Positions 32,252 through 42,555 of a stretch of 64,000 nt of DNA are shown here, piece after piece (the stretch's first letter is position 1; each line of letters opens with the position of its first letter). Both the position numbers and the translations under genes were made by a program. Under the pieces are notes generated by a model. The model saw only the letters and a list, made by a program, of their open reading frames with translations, was not told the DNA's origin and did not search any database. The stretch is from Acidobacteriota bacterium (GTDB taxonomy: Bacteria > Acidobacteriota > Terriglobia > Bryobacterales > Bryobacteraceae): NCBI GenBank assembly GCA_018268715.1, contig JAFDVZ010000008.1, forward strand, positions 556,325 through 620,324. The letters are read 5' to 3'.

Positions 32252-33399
32252 ACCAACAGTTTATCAGGGACGTTCTGCGCGGCCAGACGGCTGTTCAGGT
32301 CCTTGGCGTACTGCTCGATCTGACGGCCGAGGGCGGTGCGATGATCGAGCAGGCGTCCTTCGGCCAGTTGCTGGCGGACTTTCTTCTCGCCGAAATCCAT
32401 GACCGCCTCCACCGGCGCGCCGATGTAGCGCTGAATGTGGCTGACATGAGGTTGCACAGCGCCGGGCGAGACCGTCAGGACCACGCCGACGCGGCCGGCC
32501 AGATCGAGCCCGCCCAGGAAATCAACCTTGTCGCGGGCGAGCCCGATGGACGGGATCTCGGTGGTGGTCACCAGCACGATGCGACGCGAACGACGCAGCA
32601 GTTCGAGGCAGTAGGTCTCCATGGCGCCGGTCAGATCCGAGCACATGACGTTGTAGGCGGGCGCGGCGTGTTCGAGCATCATGCGCATGTGAAACGGAGT
32701 CAGTTTGACTCGGGGATTCACCCGACCGGTGTGGATGATGTGCAACTGGTCGACGGGGACGATGAACTGGCGCCAGTCGTCGCCTCCGTAGTTGCTTCCC
32801 TGATCGAGGTAGTCTCCCAGGGAGGTGGCGGCCGTAATGTTGAACAGGAACCGGGACAGCCCGGAAGTGGTGTCGAAATCGGCCAGCAGCACCCGGTTGC
32901 CCCGCATGTGCGACAGTGCGTTCGCAATGTTGCAGGCCAGCGTGGACGACCCGGAACCGCCGCGCGCCGGAAGAAATGAGATCATCGGGTCGCGCGGCAG
33001 CCGTCCGGCGGTGTCCTTGTGATAGTAGGCGACGCGGTGGATGGCGTCGTGGAACTTGGCGCGGTTCAACGGGGCGGCGATGCAGTCCCGAATGCCGTAC
33101 CGCATCAGTTCCGTCAGCGCCCTGGGATCCTGTAACCGGCTGATTCCAACGGCCTGAACGCCCTCATTCACCCCGTCGAGCTCCTTCATGAACTCGACCA
33201 CGGGCTGGAGCCGTTCGATGGCCAGCAGGACCACTTCCGGGCGGCACAGACGGATCTGGCGGGCGGCTTCGAACCGCTCGGGATAGCGCTGTAGAACGAG
33301 CGTCGGCTCCACTTCGCCGTTCTCGCGCAACAGTTCCTGGACCCGGGCGCGAAGTTCGGGATCCTCGCAGATGATCAGCCCGCGCAGGGAGCGCATCAT
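32248..33399 (-). CDS. CpaE/TadZ-like ATPase with degenerate receiver domain
   Basis: 383 residues from the first of two adjacent ATGs (33399, 33396). A longer frame starts at 33636 but would overlap the divergent transporter gene; GATAAA 4 nt before the chosen ATG supports it. Residues 1-115 resemble a response-regulator receiver, but the phosphoacceptor strand reads PEVVLLAIERLQ, with Ala where Asp is expected. From residue 140 a MinD/ParA-type ATPase follows: deviant P-loop PARGGSGSSTLACNIA, Walker B VLLADFDTTSGLSRF, and RRIVLVTTTEIPSIGLARDK. This matches CpaE/TadZ, which place Flp/Tad pili at the cell pole. No other tad genes are in the window. Confidence 0.8.
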   Translation of the reverse strand: MMRSLRGLIICEDPELRARVQELLRENGEVEPTLVLQRYPERFEAARQIRLCRPEVVLLAIERLQPVVEFMKELDGVNEGVQAVGISRLQDPRALTELMRYGIRDCIAAPLNRAKFHDAIHRVAYYHKDTAGRLPRDPMISFLPARGGSGSSTLACNIANALSHMRGNRVLLADFDTTSGLSRFLFNITAATSLGDYLDQGSNYGGDDWRQFIVPVDQLHIIHTGRVNPRVKLTPFHMRMMLEHAAPAYNVMCSDLTGAMETYCLELLRRSRRIVLVTTTEIPSIGLARDKVDFLGGLDLAGRVGVVLTVSPGAVQPHVSHIQRYIGAPVEAVMDFGEKKVRQQLAEGRLLDHRTALGRQIEQYAKDLNSRLAAQNVPDKLLV

Positions 33400-33501
33400 A
33401 GGCTTTATCGGCAGTTTCACCCGGGAGTTTAGGGGGTTCGCGATACATCCTCGCCACGACGGCTGGCTACTCCGATACACTGGGATTTCTTCGGCAAGCC
33501 C

Positions 33502-34779
33502 ATGATTCAGCCTAGCCAGACACCCGCCCGGGCAGCGGGCTCCGACCAGAAGTATGGGGCCGCGCTCGCCGTCATTACCACTGTTTTCTTCATGTGGGGA
33601 TTCGTCACCGTACTGAACGATATCCTGGTGCCCCACCTAAAGGCCATTTTCGAACTGAACTACACCCAAACGATGTTGATTCAGTTCACGTTCTTCTCGG
33701 CCTATTTCCTGATGTCGATGCCGTCGGCGAAGCTGATTTCGTGGACCGGGTACAAGAACTCCATCATGATCGGATTGTGCGTGATGGGGGTGGGCGCGCT
33801 GCTGTTCATTCCAGCGGCGTCGCTGCCCTCCTACGCGCTATTCCTGGGCGCGCTGTACATCGTGGCGAGCGGCATGACGGTGTTGCAGGTGGCCGCCAAC
33901 CCCTACGTCGCGGTGCTGGGCGCGCCGGAGAAGGCGTCGAGCCGCCTCAATCTGGCTCAGGCGTTTAACTCACTCGGCACCACGATTGGGCCCTATCTGG
34001 GCGGGCTGTTCATCCTATCGGCGGCGACGCGCACGGCGGCGGAGCTGAAGGCCATGACGCCCGACCAGTTACAGGCGCACAAGCTGCTTGAAGCGTCGTC
34101 GGTGAAGCTGCCCTATATCGGCATCGCCTGCCTGCTGTTCGTGCTGGCCTTCGCGATCTCCCGGTTCCATCTGCCAGTGCTGGCCAATATCGAAGAGGGC
34201 CGCAATCACGACGAGTCGGCGGGAAGCGTCTGGCGCTACCGGCATCTGGTGCTGGGCGCCATTGGCATCTTCATCTACGTGGGCGCCGAGGTTTCCATCG
34301 GCAGTTTCCTGGTGAACTACTTCTCGCAGCCCAACATCGGCGGGCTGAGCGAGCGGGACGCCGCCCGGTACGTTTCCTTCTACTGGGGCGGAGCGATGAT
34401 CGGCCGGTTCGTCGGCTCGGCGGTGCTGCAGAAGCTGAAGGCGGGACTGGTGCTGGGCCTGGCGGCGATGGCGGCCTGTGCGCTGGTGACGACCTCCATT
34501 CTCACCACCGGCGCCGTGGCCATGTGGAGCATCATCTGCGTCGGCCTGTTCAACTCCATCATGTTCCCGAACATCTTCACTCTGGGCATTGACGGGCTGG
34601 GTAAGCTGACGGGTAAAGGCTCCGGCGTGCTGGTGATGGCGATTGTCGGCGGCGCGATCATCCCCATCGTGCAGGGCGCGCTGGCGGATTCGATCGGCAT
34701 CCACACGGCGTTCACGTTGCCCGCGGTGTGCTACTTGTACATCGTCTATTACGGGTTCAGAGGGTCGCGGCACGCCTAG
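33502..34779 (+). CDS. Sugar:proton symporter of the FucP/GluP major facilitator group
   Basis: 425 residues with 12 predicted membrane helices. Recognisable FucP-group segments are FFMWGFVTVLNDILVPHLK (residues 31-49, with the conserved Asn-Asp of helix 1), QFTFFSAYFLMSMPSAKL, ASGMTVLQVAANPYVAVLG (near 129-147) and LNLAQAFNSLGTTIGPYLGG. The C-terminal half has YWGGAMIGRFVGSAVL. Members import L-fucose, galactose, glucose or mannose with a proton. No sugar catabolic gene is adjacent, so the substrate is open. Divergent from the CpaE-like gene. A TACACT at about 33476 may supply a promoter. Confidence 0.9.
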   Translation: MIQPSQTPARAAGSDQKYGAALAVITTVFFMWGFVTVLNDILVPHLKAIFELNYTQTMLIQFTFFSAYFLMSMPSAKLISWTGYKNSIMIGLCVMGVGALLFIPAASLPSYALFLGALYIVASGMTVLQVAANPYVAVLGAPEKASSRLNLAQAFNSLGTTIGPYLGGLFILSAATRTAAELKAMTPDQLQAHKLLEASSVKLPYIGIACLLFVLAFAISRFHLPVLANIEEGRNHDESAGSVWRYRHLVLGAIGIFIYVGAEVSIGSFLVNYFSQPNIGGLSERDAARYVSFYWGGAMIGRFVGSAVLQKLKAGLVLGLAAMAACALVTTSILTTGAVAMWSIICVGLFNSIMFPNIFTLGIDGLGKLTGKGSGVLVMAIVGGAIIPIVQGALADSIGIHTAFTLPAVCYLYIVYYGFRGSRHA

Positions 34780-34791
34780 CGCCGGATCGAT

Positions 34792-34797
34792 CACAAT
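34792..34797 (+). promoter_or_regulatory. -10-like box 6 nt before the chorismate mutase start
   Basis: CACAAT, then 6 nt, then the ATG at 34804. It lies 12 bp beyond the stop of the transporter gene and suggests that the chorismate mutase gene has its own near-leaderless promoter. Confidence 0.4.
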
Positions 34798-34803
34798 AGC
34801 GAG

Positions 34804-35160
34804 ATGAGCTTCGCCAAGTTGCTGGGGCCGGCGGTGCTGCTGGCGGTGGGCGTGGTGTGCGCTCAGACGCCGGTCGACGCACGCCTTGCCGGATACCGGT
34901 CCGAAATCGACGGATTCGACCGCCGCATTGTCGAACTGCTGAACCAGCGCGCCGAGGTGGTGCAGCGGGTGGGCCTGCTGAAGAAAGAGGCCGGTTTGCC
35001 GGTGGCGGCGCCGGGCAGGGAGAAGCAGGTGATCGACCGCGCGGTGGAGGCGGGCAAGAGCGGTCCACTTCCGCCGGAGGCGATCCGACGGATCTACGAA
35101 ACCCTCCTGCATGAGATGCGCGCCTGGGAGGCGTCCGAAAACGGAGAAGCGCGGCGTTGA
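34804..35160 (+). CDS. Exported AroQ-type chorismate mutase
   Basis: 118 residues. A signal peptide is seen at the start (KLLGPAVLLAVGVVCAQTP; cleavage near CAQ). The mature part is an AroQ helical chorismate mutase: RLAGYRSEIDGFDRRIVELL (first helix with catalytic Arg and Asp), NQRAEVVQRVGLLKKEAGLP (Arg and Lys of the active site) and REKQVIDRAVEAGKSGPLPP, then IRRIYETLLHEMRAWEASE. The final Glu/Gln position reads as HEMRAWE. Chorismate mutase turns chorismate into prephenate, normally in the cytoplasm. Exported forms are known in pathogens and a few others; why an Acidobacterium would export it is unclear. Confidence 0.85.
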   Translation: MSFAKLLGPAVLLAVGVVCAQTPVDARLAGYRSEIDGFDRRIVELLNQRAEVVQRVGLLKKEAGLPVAAPGREKQVIDRAVEAGKSGPLPPEAIRRIYETLLHEMRAWEASENGEARR

Positions 35161-35205
35161 GGCCGAGCGGCGCAAACGGCCTACAATAACGGCTGAGGTC
35201 TGGGT

Positions 35206-36618
35206 TTGATTCGAAGCATTGCGCGAGGGGCCGCGGCGTTCGGCGCGGTCGTCGTGATCACGGTCATCGCGAAGACGGTGTTGCCCGTCAACGCGGCCAC
35301 GGTCGGATTCACCTACATTCTGCTGGTGCTGAACCTGGCCACGTTCTGGGGGTTCCGGGAGGCCTGCATCGCGTCGCTCGCCGCCACGTTCAGCTATAAC
35401 TTCTTCTTTCTGCCGCCGGTGGGGACGCTGACTATCGCCGATCCCGAGAACTGGGTGGCGCTGTTCAGCTTGCTGCTCACGTCGATGATCGCGAGCCAGC
35501 TTTCCGCGAAGGTGAAGCGGCGCGCCGCCGAGGCGTTGGAACGACAGGCTGATCTTGAGAGCCTGTACACTTTCAGCCGCTCCATTCTGCTGATCGAGGG
35601 CGGCGAGCCGTTCGCGCGGCAACTGGCGCGGGCGCTCGCGGAGGTGTTCCGCTTTGAGGCGGTGGTGCTGTTTGACCGCCGCAGCGGAGAGTTCTTCCGC
35701 GCCGGGCCGGCGGACTTCGACGGGCTGGAGGACCAGCTACGCGAGGCCGCGCTGCACGGCAGCTCCTTCACCGACGCGACCGGGCGGCGTGTGATCACCG
35801 CGATCCGCCTGGGCATGGATCCCATTGCGAGCATCGCCATGGAGGGCGACCGCAAGCAGGACTCGGTGACCCAGGGCATCGCGAACCTGGTGGCCATCGG
35901 GCTTGAACGCGCCCGCGCCCAGGAACTCGGGCACGAGATGGAGGCGGCGCGGCGCAGCGAGCAGTTACGCACGACGTTGATCGACGCGATGGCGCACGAG
36001 TTCAAAACCCCGCTCACGTCGATCAAGGCCGCCACCACGGCGCTGTTGGCGGATCGCGGGCAGCCGTCGGAGGAACTGCTGCGGATGGCCGATGAGGAGG
36101 CCGATCACCTGCGCGAGTTGATCGACGATGCGGTGGATACGGCGCGGCTGGAGAGCGCTCATATCGACCTGGAACGCCAGTATTCCGACGCCGCGCAACT
36201 GGTTCGGGAAGTGCTGTCGTCGATGCGCAGCGAGTTGGAGGGCCGCCAGGTCGTGATGGAAGAGCGCGGCGACACGCGCCTTGAAGCGGACGCGCGGCTG
36301 GTGAAGCTTGCGTTCAAGCAGATCGCCGAGAACGCGCGCAAGTACTCGCCCGCCTCCGAGGCGATTCGTGTGGCGGTGGAGGGCGAGGAGGAGGCGGTCG
36401 TGATCTCGGTTCGCGACAGCGGGCCGGGCATCGCTCAGGCGGACCAGGACAAGATCTTCGACCGGTTCTATCGCGCGGAGCATTGGCGGGAGAGCCTGCC
36501 CGGCTCGGGCCTGGGGCTGAGCATCGCCCGGACCATCGTGCGGGCGCACGGCGGCGACATTACGCTGGACAGCCGGCCGGGCGACACTGTGTTTAGGATG
36601 AGGTTCCCCAGATCATGA
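35206..36618 (+). CDS. kdpD: Sensor histidine kinase corresponding to the C-terminal half of KdpD
   Basis: 470 residues, TTG start. Residues 5-100 are the DUF4118 four-helix membrane unit of KdpD (TVGFTYILLVLNLATFWGFR; SYNFFFLPPVGTLTIADPEN). A GAF-like domain covers about 125-235. The kinase core has H-box AMAHEFKTPLTSIKA, N-box FKQIAENARKYSP, G1 DSGPGI and G2 GSGLGLSIA, so it looks active. The usual N-terminal KdpD cytoplasmic domain with P-loop and USP part is missing here; two separate genes for it lie at 42556-44657 in the kdp operon. The stop overlaps the kdpE start by 4 bp. Its role is to phosphorylate KdpE in response to potassium limitation. Confidence 0.9.
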   Translation: MIRSIARGAAAFGAVVVITVIAKTVLPVNAATVGFTYILLVLNLATFWGFREACIASLAATFSYNFFFLPPVGTLTIADPENWVALFSLLLTSMIASQLSAKVKRRAAEALERQADLESLYTFSRSILLIEGGEPFARQLARALAEVFRFEAVVLFDRRSGEFFRAGPADFDGLEDQLREAALHGSSFTDATGRRVITAIRLGMDPIASIAMEGDRKQDSVTQGIANLVAIGLERARAQELGHEMEAARRSEQLRTTLIDAMAHEFKTPLTSIKAATTALLADRGQPSEELLRMADEEADHLRELIDDAVDTARLESAHIDLERQYSDAAQLVREVLSSMRSELEGRQVVMEERGDTRLEADARLVKLAFKQIAENARKYSPASEAIRVAVEGEEEAVVISVRDSGPGIAQADQDKIFDRFYRAEHWRESLPGSGLGLSIARTIVRAHGGDITLDSRPGDTVFRMRFPRS

Positions 36619-37313
36619 GCGCCGGGCGCATTCTGGTGGTGGACGACGAGCCGCAGATCCGGCGTGTGATGCGGACGACGTTGACCGCGTCGGGCTACGA
36701 GATCGACGACGCCAAGACCGGGGAAGAGGCGCTCGAAAAGGTGCGCGAATTCCGGCCCGACCTGGTGCTGCTGGACATCAACATGCCCGGTATGGGCGGG
36801 CTGGCGGCGTGCCGCGAGATCCGGCAAGGGTCCACCGCCGCGATCATCATGCTGACGGTGCGTAATCGCGAGGCAGACAAGGTGGAGGCGCTCGATTCCG
36901 GAGCGGACGACTTCATTACGAAACCGTTCAGCACGCCGGAACTGTTGGCGCGCATCCGGGCGGCGCTGCGGCGCGTGCCCTCCACATCGGCGTCGCTCAC
37001 CGGCCGCGTCACGGTGGGGGCCCTGGTGATCGACTTTCCGGCGCGCAGCGTCCAGCGCGGGGCGGCGGCGGCGCACCTGACGCCGAAGGAGCTGGACCTG
37101 CTGCGGTATCTGATCCAGCACGCCAATGAGGCGGTGCCCCATCGCGAACTGCTGCAAGCGGTTTGGGGGCCCGACTACGGCGACCAGGTGGACTACCTGC
37201 GCGTCTTCATCAAGAACCTGCGGCGCAAGATCGAGGCCGACCCCGAACATCCCGAACTGATTCTGACCGAACCCTGGGTGGGGTACCGGTTCAGCGGGAC
37301 TCCGCAGTCCTGA
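36615..37313 (+). CDS. kdpE: KdpE response regulator
   Basis: 232 residues of the OmpR/PhoB class. Receiver: ILVVDDEPQIRRVMRTTLTA, phospho-Asp in PDLVLLDINMPGMGG near residues 50-64, and the switch Lys in DDFITKPFSTPELLARI. The C-terminal winged helix has LTPKELDLLRYLIQHANEAV and GDQVDYLRVFIKNLRRKIEA, the KdpE-type recognition segment. It overlaps the kdpD kinase gene by ATGA and precedes the kdpF-A-B-C genes by about 100 bp that include a phased-repeat binding site. Confidence 0.95.
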   Translation: MSAGRILVVDDEPQIRRVMRTTLTASGYEIDDAKTGEEALEKVREFRPDLVLLDINMPGMGGLAACREIRQGSTAAIIMLTVRNREADKVEALDSGADDFITKPFSTPELLARIRAALRRVPSTSASLTGRVTVGALVIDFPARSVQRGAAAAHLTPKELDLLRYLIQHANEAVPHRELLQAVWGPDYGDQVDYLRVFIKNLRRKIEADPEHPELILTEPWVGYRFSGTPQS

Positions 37314-37336
37314 CGCCCGCGCATCCCCGTCCGGGG

Positions 37337-37376
37337 ATCTTCATGGAATCTTCAGCTCAATTCCATGACTTCTTCA
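37337..37376 (+). promoter_or_regulatory. Candidate KdpE binding site with 11-bp phased repeats
   Basis: ATCTTCA at 37337 and 37348, a degenerate AATTCCA at 37359 and TTCTTCA at 37370 all stand in exact 11-bp register, the spacing used by OmpR/PhoB-family regulators on tandem direct repeats. Overlapping them is a perfect inverted repeat CATGGAAT (37342-37349) and ATTCCATG (37360-37367). The block lies 38 bp before the start of the first gene of the kdp structural operon. This is inferred from spacing and position; the KdpE sequence of this group is not known to me. Confidence 0.6.
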
Positions 37377-37413
37377 GGGCCCGAATCCTAAGCTTCCTAC
37401 AGAGGCAAGCCAA

Positions 37414-37869
37414 ATGGATTCCGGCACGACGTTCGCATTCGAGAGAGTACAGACGGGTGGAGACGATCGCCCGGGTCCCAAGCCGTTTGAGATCGTCGTC
37501 CTCTACACGAGCATCGCGGCGACGATTCGCGCGCTCCGCGCCGCCGGCGAGTTAGCGAACAAGCTGAGGGCCACCATCACGCTGCTGGTGATGCAGCAAG
37601 TTCCGTATCCCCTGCCGCTGGCCAGCCCACCCGTCCTGCTCGACTTCAGCGAACGGCGGTTCCGGACGCTGGCGGGCGAATCGAAGGTGGAAACGCGCGT
37701 GAAGCTGTTTCTCTGCCGCGACGCCAGCGAATCGTTCAAGTCCGTCCTCATGCCGCGCTCCATCGTAGTTATCGGAGGCCGCAGGACCATTTGGCCGACC
37801 GCCGAAAAGCGTCTCGCCCGAAGGCTGAGGCGCCTGGGTCACGAAGTGATTGTTTCCGAAAAGGAGTAA
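37414..37869 (+). CDS. Usp-like cytoplasmic protein of the kdp operon
   Basis: 151 residues; AGAGG lies 8 nt before the ATG. Residues 27-60 (PFEIVVLYTSIAATIRALRA; ELANKLRATITLLVMQQVPY) have the alternating strand-helix pattern and the start of a universal-stress-protein fold, followed by YPLPLASPPVLLDFSERRFR and a C-terminal PRSIVVIGGRRTIW strand. The typical ATP-binding GxxGx9GS motif of true Usp proteins is not present. It is the first gene of the operon containing kdpFABC and is 6 bp before a tiny ORF. A role in coupling Kdp to a nucleotide signal is possible but not shown. Confidence 0.6.
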   Translation: MDSGTTFAFERVQTGGDDRPGPKPFEIVVLYTSIAATIRALRAAGELANKLRATITLLVMQQVPYPLPLASPPVLLDFSERRFRTLAGESKVETRVKLFLCRDASESFKSVLMPRSIVVIGGRRTIWPTAEKRLARRLRRLGHEVIVSEKE

Positions 37870-37875
37870 GCGGCG

Positions 37876-37959
37876 ATGGCCGATATTGCGTTCGTACTGA
37901 CTGGGTGTCTGTTTCTGCTGTTCTGCTGGTGGTTCACCAAGGCTTGCGACAAGTTGTAA
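37876..37959 (+). CDS. 27-residue membrane protein conserved upstream of kdpF
   Basis: MADIAFVLTGCLFLLFCWWF followed by TKACDKL: one hydrophobic helix with a charged end. It follows the Usp-like gene by 6 bp and ends 12 bp before kdpF. I recall similar 26-28-residue ORFs ending in (C)DRL or CDKL just before kdpF in other bacteria, which supports it as a real gene; they have no established function. GGAG of the preceding stop region (AAGGAGTAAG) is a good ribosome-binding site 9 nt before the ATG. Too short for most gene finders. Confidence 0.65.
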   Translation: MADIAFVLTGCLFLLFCWWFTKACDKL

Positions 37960-37971
37960 GGAGCTATTTCG

Positions 37972-38055
37972 ATGGATTACTGGATTGCCGGGTTAGCCGC
38001 ACTGGGGTTATTCGGCTACCTGTTAGTTGCGCTGCTGCGCCCGGAGAAGTTCTGA
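37972..38055 (+). CDS. kdpF: KdpF subunit of the potassium-transporting ATPase
   Basis: 27 residues, [20 protein letters not shown] followed by LLRPEKF. The single helix and the C-terminal LLRPEKF are the family signature of KdpF, the small subunit that stabilises KdpA in the membrane. AGGAG lies 8 nt before the ATG. It ends 7 bp before kdpA. Length and sequence are normal. Confidence 0.92.
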   Translation: MDYWIAGLAALGLFGYLLVALLRPEKF

Positions 38056-38062
38056 GGCGATT

Positions 38063-39826
38063 ATGACACCACTGGGACTGTTTCAAATCGTCCTCTATTT
38101 CGCGCTGATCCTGGCCGCCGCCAAGCCGATGGGCGCTTTCATGGCCAACGTATTCGAAGGCAAGCGCACGTTTCTGCATCCCGCGCTGCGGTGGCTCGAG
38201 ACGTTGACCTACCGCGTGTGCGGCGTTCGCGAGGACGCCGAGCAGCGCTGGACCGAATATACCGCTTCGCTGCTAAGTTTCAGCGTCTTCGGCTTCCTGC
38301 TCACCTATCTGTTACAGCGGGCGCAGGCGATGCTGCCCTGGAATCCGCAGGGTTTGGGCGCGGTGTCTCCCGATCTTAGCTTCAACACCGCCGTCAGCTT
38401 TGTCACGAACACGAACTGGCAGGCTTACTCGGGCGAATCGACCATGAGTTACCTGGTCCAGATGGCCGCGCTCACGGTGCAGAACTTCGCATCCGCCGCG
38501 GCGGGCATCGCCATCGCCATCGCGCTGGTGCGCGGCTTCGCGCGGCAGGAACAGAAGACCATCGGCAACTTCTGGGTGGATGTAACGCGCGCCACCGTCT
38601 ATGTCCTGCTGCCGTTGTCGTTCGTCGCGGCGCTGGTGTTCTGCTCGCAGGGCGTGGTGCAGAACCTGTCGCCCTACACCTCAGCAGTCACCGTGGAAGG
38701 CGCCAAGCAGGCTATCGCGCAGGGCCCGGTCGCTTCGCAGGAAGCCATCAAGGAGTTGGGCACCAATGGCGGCGGGTTCTTCAACGCCAACTCATCGCAT
38801 CCGTTCGAGAATCCCACGCCGTTCACGAACCTGTTCCAGATGTTCCTGATCTTCCTGATTCCCGGCGGCCTGACCTACACGTTCGGCCGCATGGTGAAGG
38901 ACACGCGGCAGGGCTGGGCGATCTTCGCCGCCTTCAGCGTGATGTTCCTGGCGGGCGTGTTCGTGCTGTACCACTTCGAACAGTCCGGCAATCCGATTCT
39001 CGGGAATCTGGGGATTGAGCGCCATGCGACGGCGGCGCAGGCCGGCGGCAACATGGAGGGCAAGGAAGTCCGGTTCGGCATCGCGAATTCCGCGCTGTTC
39101 GCCACCATCACCACCGACGCAAGCTGCGGCGCGGTGAATTCGATGCACGACAGCTTCACGCCCATCGCGGGCCTGGTTCCGCTGTTCAACATCATGACCG
39201 GCGAGGTGATCTTCGGGGGCGTCGGCGCGGGGTTGTACGGCATCCTGCTCTACTGCATCATCGCGGTGTTCATCGCGGGCCTGATGGTGGGCCGCACGCC
39301 GGAATACCTGGGCAAGAAGATCGAGCAGAAGGAAGTCAAGATGGCGATGCTGGCCATTATCGCCACGGCCGCCAGCATCCTGGTGTTCGCGGGCATTTCG
39401 CTGGCGGCGAACTTCGCGGAGAAGGGCTATTGGAACGCGCCGGGCGCGGCCATCGCCAACTTGAACAACAACGGTCCGCACGGTTTCGCCGAGATGCTGT
39501 ACGCCTATGTCAGCGCCACGGGCAACAACGGCAGCGCATTCGCCGGCATCAACGCCAACACGCCCTGGTTCAACTTGACGCTCGGCCTCGCAATGCTGAT
39601 CGGGCGGTTCCTGTTCTTGATCCCGCTGCTCGCCGCGGCCGGCAGCCTGGCCGCGAAGAAGCGGCTGCCGGTGACGGCCGGAACGTTCCCAACGCATGGC
39701 CCGCTGTTTGTCGGCCTGCTGGTGGGGACCGTGGTGATTGTCGGCGCGCTCACCTTCTTCCCCGCCCTCTCGCTGGGCCCGGTGGTGGAGCATTTCCTGA
39801 TGAATAGCGGGAGGCTTTGGAGTTAA
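38063..39826 (+). CDS. kdpA: KdpA, potassium-binding and translocating subunit
   Basis: 587 residues with ten or so membrane helices and the four pore-loop repeats of the SKT channel superfamily. Conserved filter-region segments are [40 protein letters not shown] and [20 protein letters not shown]. KdpA binds extracellular K+ and conducts it along the membrane to KdpB. The ATG at 38063 ([10 protein letters not shown]) is chosen over a 12-codon upstream start because it follows kdpF without overlap. Complete; no damage seen. Confidence 0.97.
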   Translation: MTPLGLFQIVLYFALILAAAKPMGAFMANVFEGKRTFLHPALRWLETLTYRVCGVREDAEQRWTEYTASLLSFSVFGFLLTYLLQRAQAMLPWNPQGLGAVSPDLSFNTAVSFVTNTNWQAYSGESTMSYLVQMAALTVQNFASAAAGIAIAIALVRGFARQEQKTIGNFWVDVTRATVYVLLPLSFVAALVFCSQGVVQNLSPYTSAVTVEGAKQAIAQGPVASQEAIKELGTNGGGFFNANSSHPFENPTPFTNLFQMFLIFLIPGGLTYTFGRMVKDTRQGWAIFAAFSVMFLAGVFVLYHFEQSGNPILGNLGIERHATAAQAGGNMEGKEVRFGIANSALFATITTDASCGAVNSMHDSFTPIAGLVPLFNIMTGEVIFGGVGAGLYGILLYCIIAVFIAGLMVGRTPEYLGKKIEQKEVKMAMLAIIATAASILVFAGISLAANFAEKGYWNAPGAAIANLNNNGPHGFAEMLYAYVSATGNNGSAFAGINANTPWFNLTLGLAMLIGRFLFLIPLLAAAGSLAAKKRLPVTAGTFPTHGPLFVGLLVGTVVIVGALTFFPALSLGPVVEHFLMNSGRLWS

Positions 39827-39828
39827 CT

Positions 39829-41937
<2,109 letters not shown>

Positions 41938-41952
41938 AAGGAGAACGCATCT

Positions 41953-42540
41953 ATGTGGCGTCAGATACTACCTGGATTACGAATCAAATTGTTTATGACA
42001 TTGGCGCTCGGCATCGGGTATCCACTGCTGGTGACGGGCGTCAGCCAGATCGCGTTCCCCTACCGGGCGAACGGGAGCCTGATTCAGCGGGCCGACGGAT
42101 CCGTGATCGGGTCGGCCCTCATCGGGCAGAATTTCGCGAGGCCCGAGTACTTCCAGCCGCGCCCGTCGGCGGCGGGCAACGATGGGTACGACCCCACGTC
42201 GTCCTCCGGTTCGAACTACGGTCCGACGAATAAGAAGCTGGTGGATCGCGTGAAAGCGTCGGTGGACAAGTTCCGCAAAGAGAACCCCGATTTCACCGGG
42301 CCTATCCCAGCCGACCTGGTGACGGCGTCGGCAAGCGGCCTGGATCCACACATCAGTCCGGCGTCGGCGCGGGCGCAGGCGGCGCGCGTGGCGAAGGCCC
42401 GCGGCATACCGGCGACGGCGGTGGAGACGATGATCGCGCAGGCCGTCGAATCGCCCGATTTCGGGATTCTCGGCGAACCGCGCGTGAACGTGCTGGCGCT
42501 GAATCTGGCGCTCGACCGCGCCTATCCGGCGCATCGCTAG
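41953..42540 (+). CDS. kdpC: KdpC subunit of the potassium pump
   Basis: 195 residues. One N-terminal membrane helix (FMTLALGIGYPLLVTGVSQI) and the conserved soluble part: GSALIGQNFARPEYFQPRPS, YDPTSSSGSNYGPTNKKL, VTASASGLDPHISPASARAQ and a C-terminal LGEPRVNVLALNLALDR. KdpC helps KdpB bind ATP and joins the complex. It starts 15 bp after kdpB with AGAAGGAGAA in between as ribosome-binding site. A TACAAT follows its stop and begins the next transcription unit, or at least an internal promoter. Confidence 0.96.
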   Translation: MWRQILPGLRIKLFMTLALGIGYPLLVTGVSQIAFPYRANGSLIQRADGSVIGSALIGQNFARPEYFQPRPSAAGNDGYDPTSSSGSNYGPTNKKLVDRVKASVDKFRKENPDFTGPIPADLVTASASGLDPHISPASARAQAARVAKARGIPATAVETMIAQAVESPDFGILGEPRVNVLALNLALDRAYPAHR

Positions 42541-42545
42541 GAGCC

Positions 42546-42551
42546 TACAAT
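42546..42551 (+). promoter_or_regulatory. -10-like box just before the first KdpD N-domain gene
   Basis: TACAAT ends 4 nt before the ATG at 42556, within 12 bp of the kdpC stop. It could give the two KdpD N-domain genes an independent near-leaderless promoter in addition to read-through from kdpC. No ribosome-binding site is seen. Confidence 0.4.
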
Positions 42552-42555
42552 CGGG

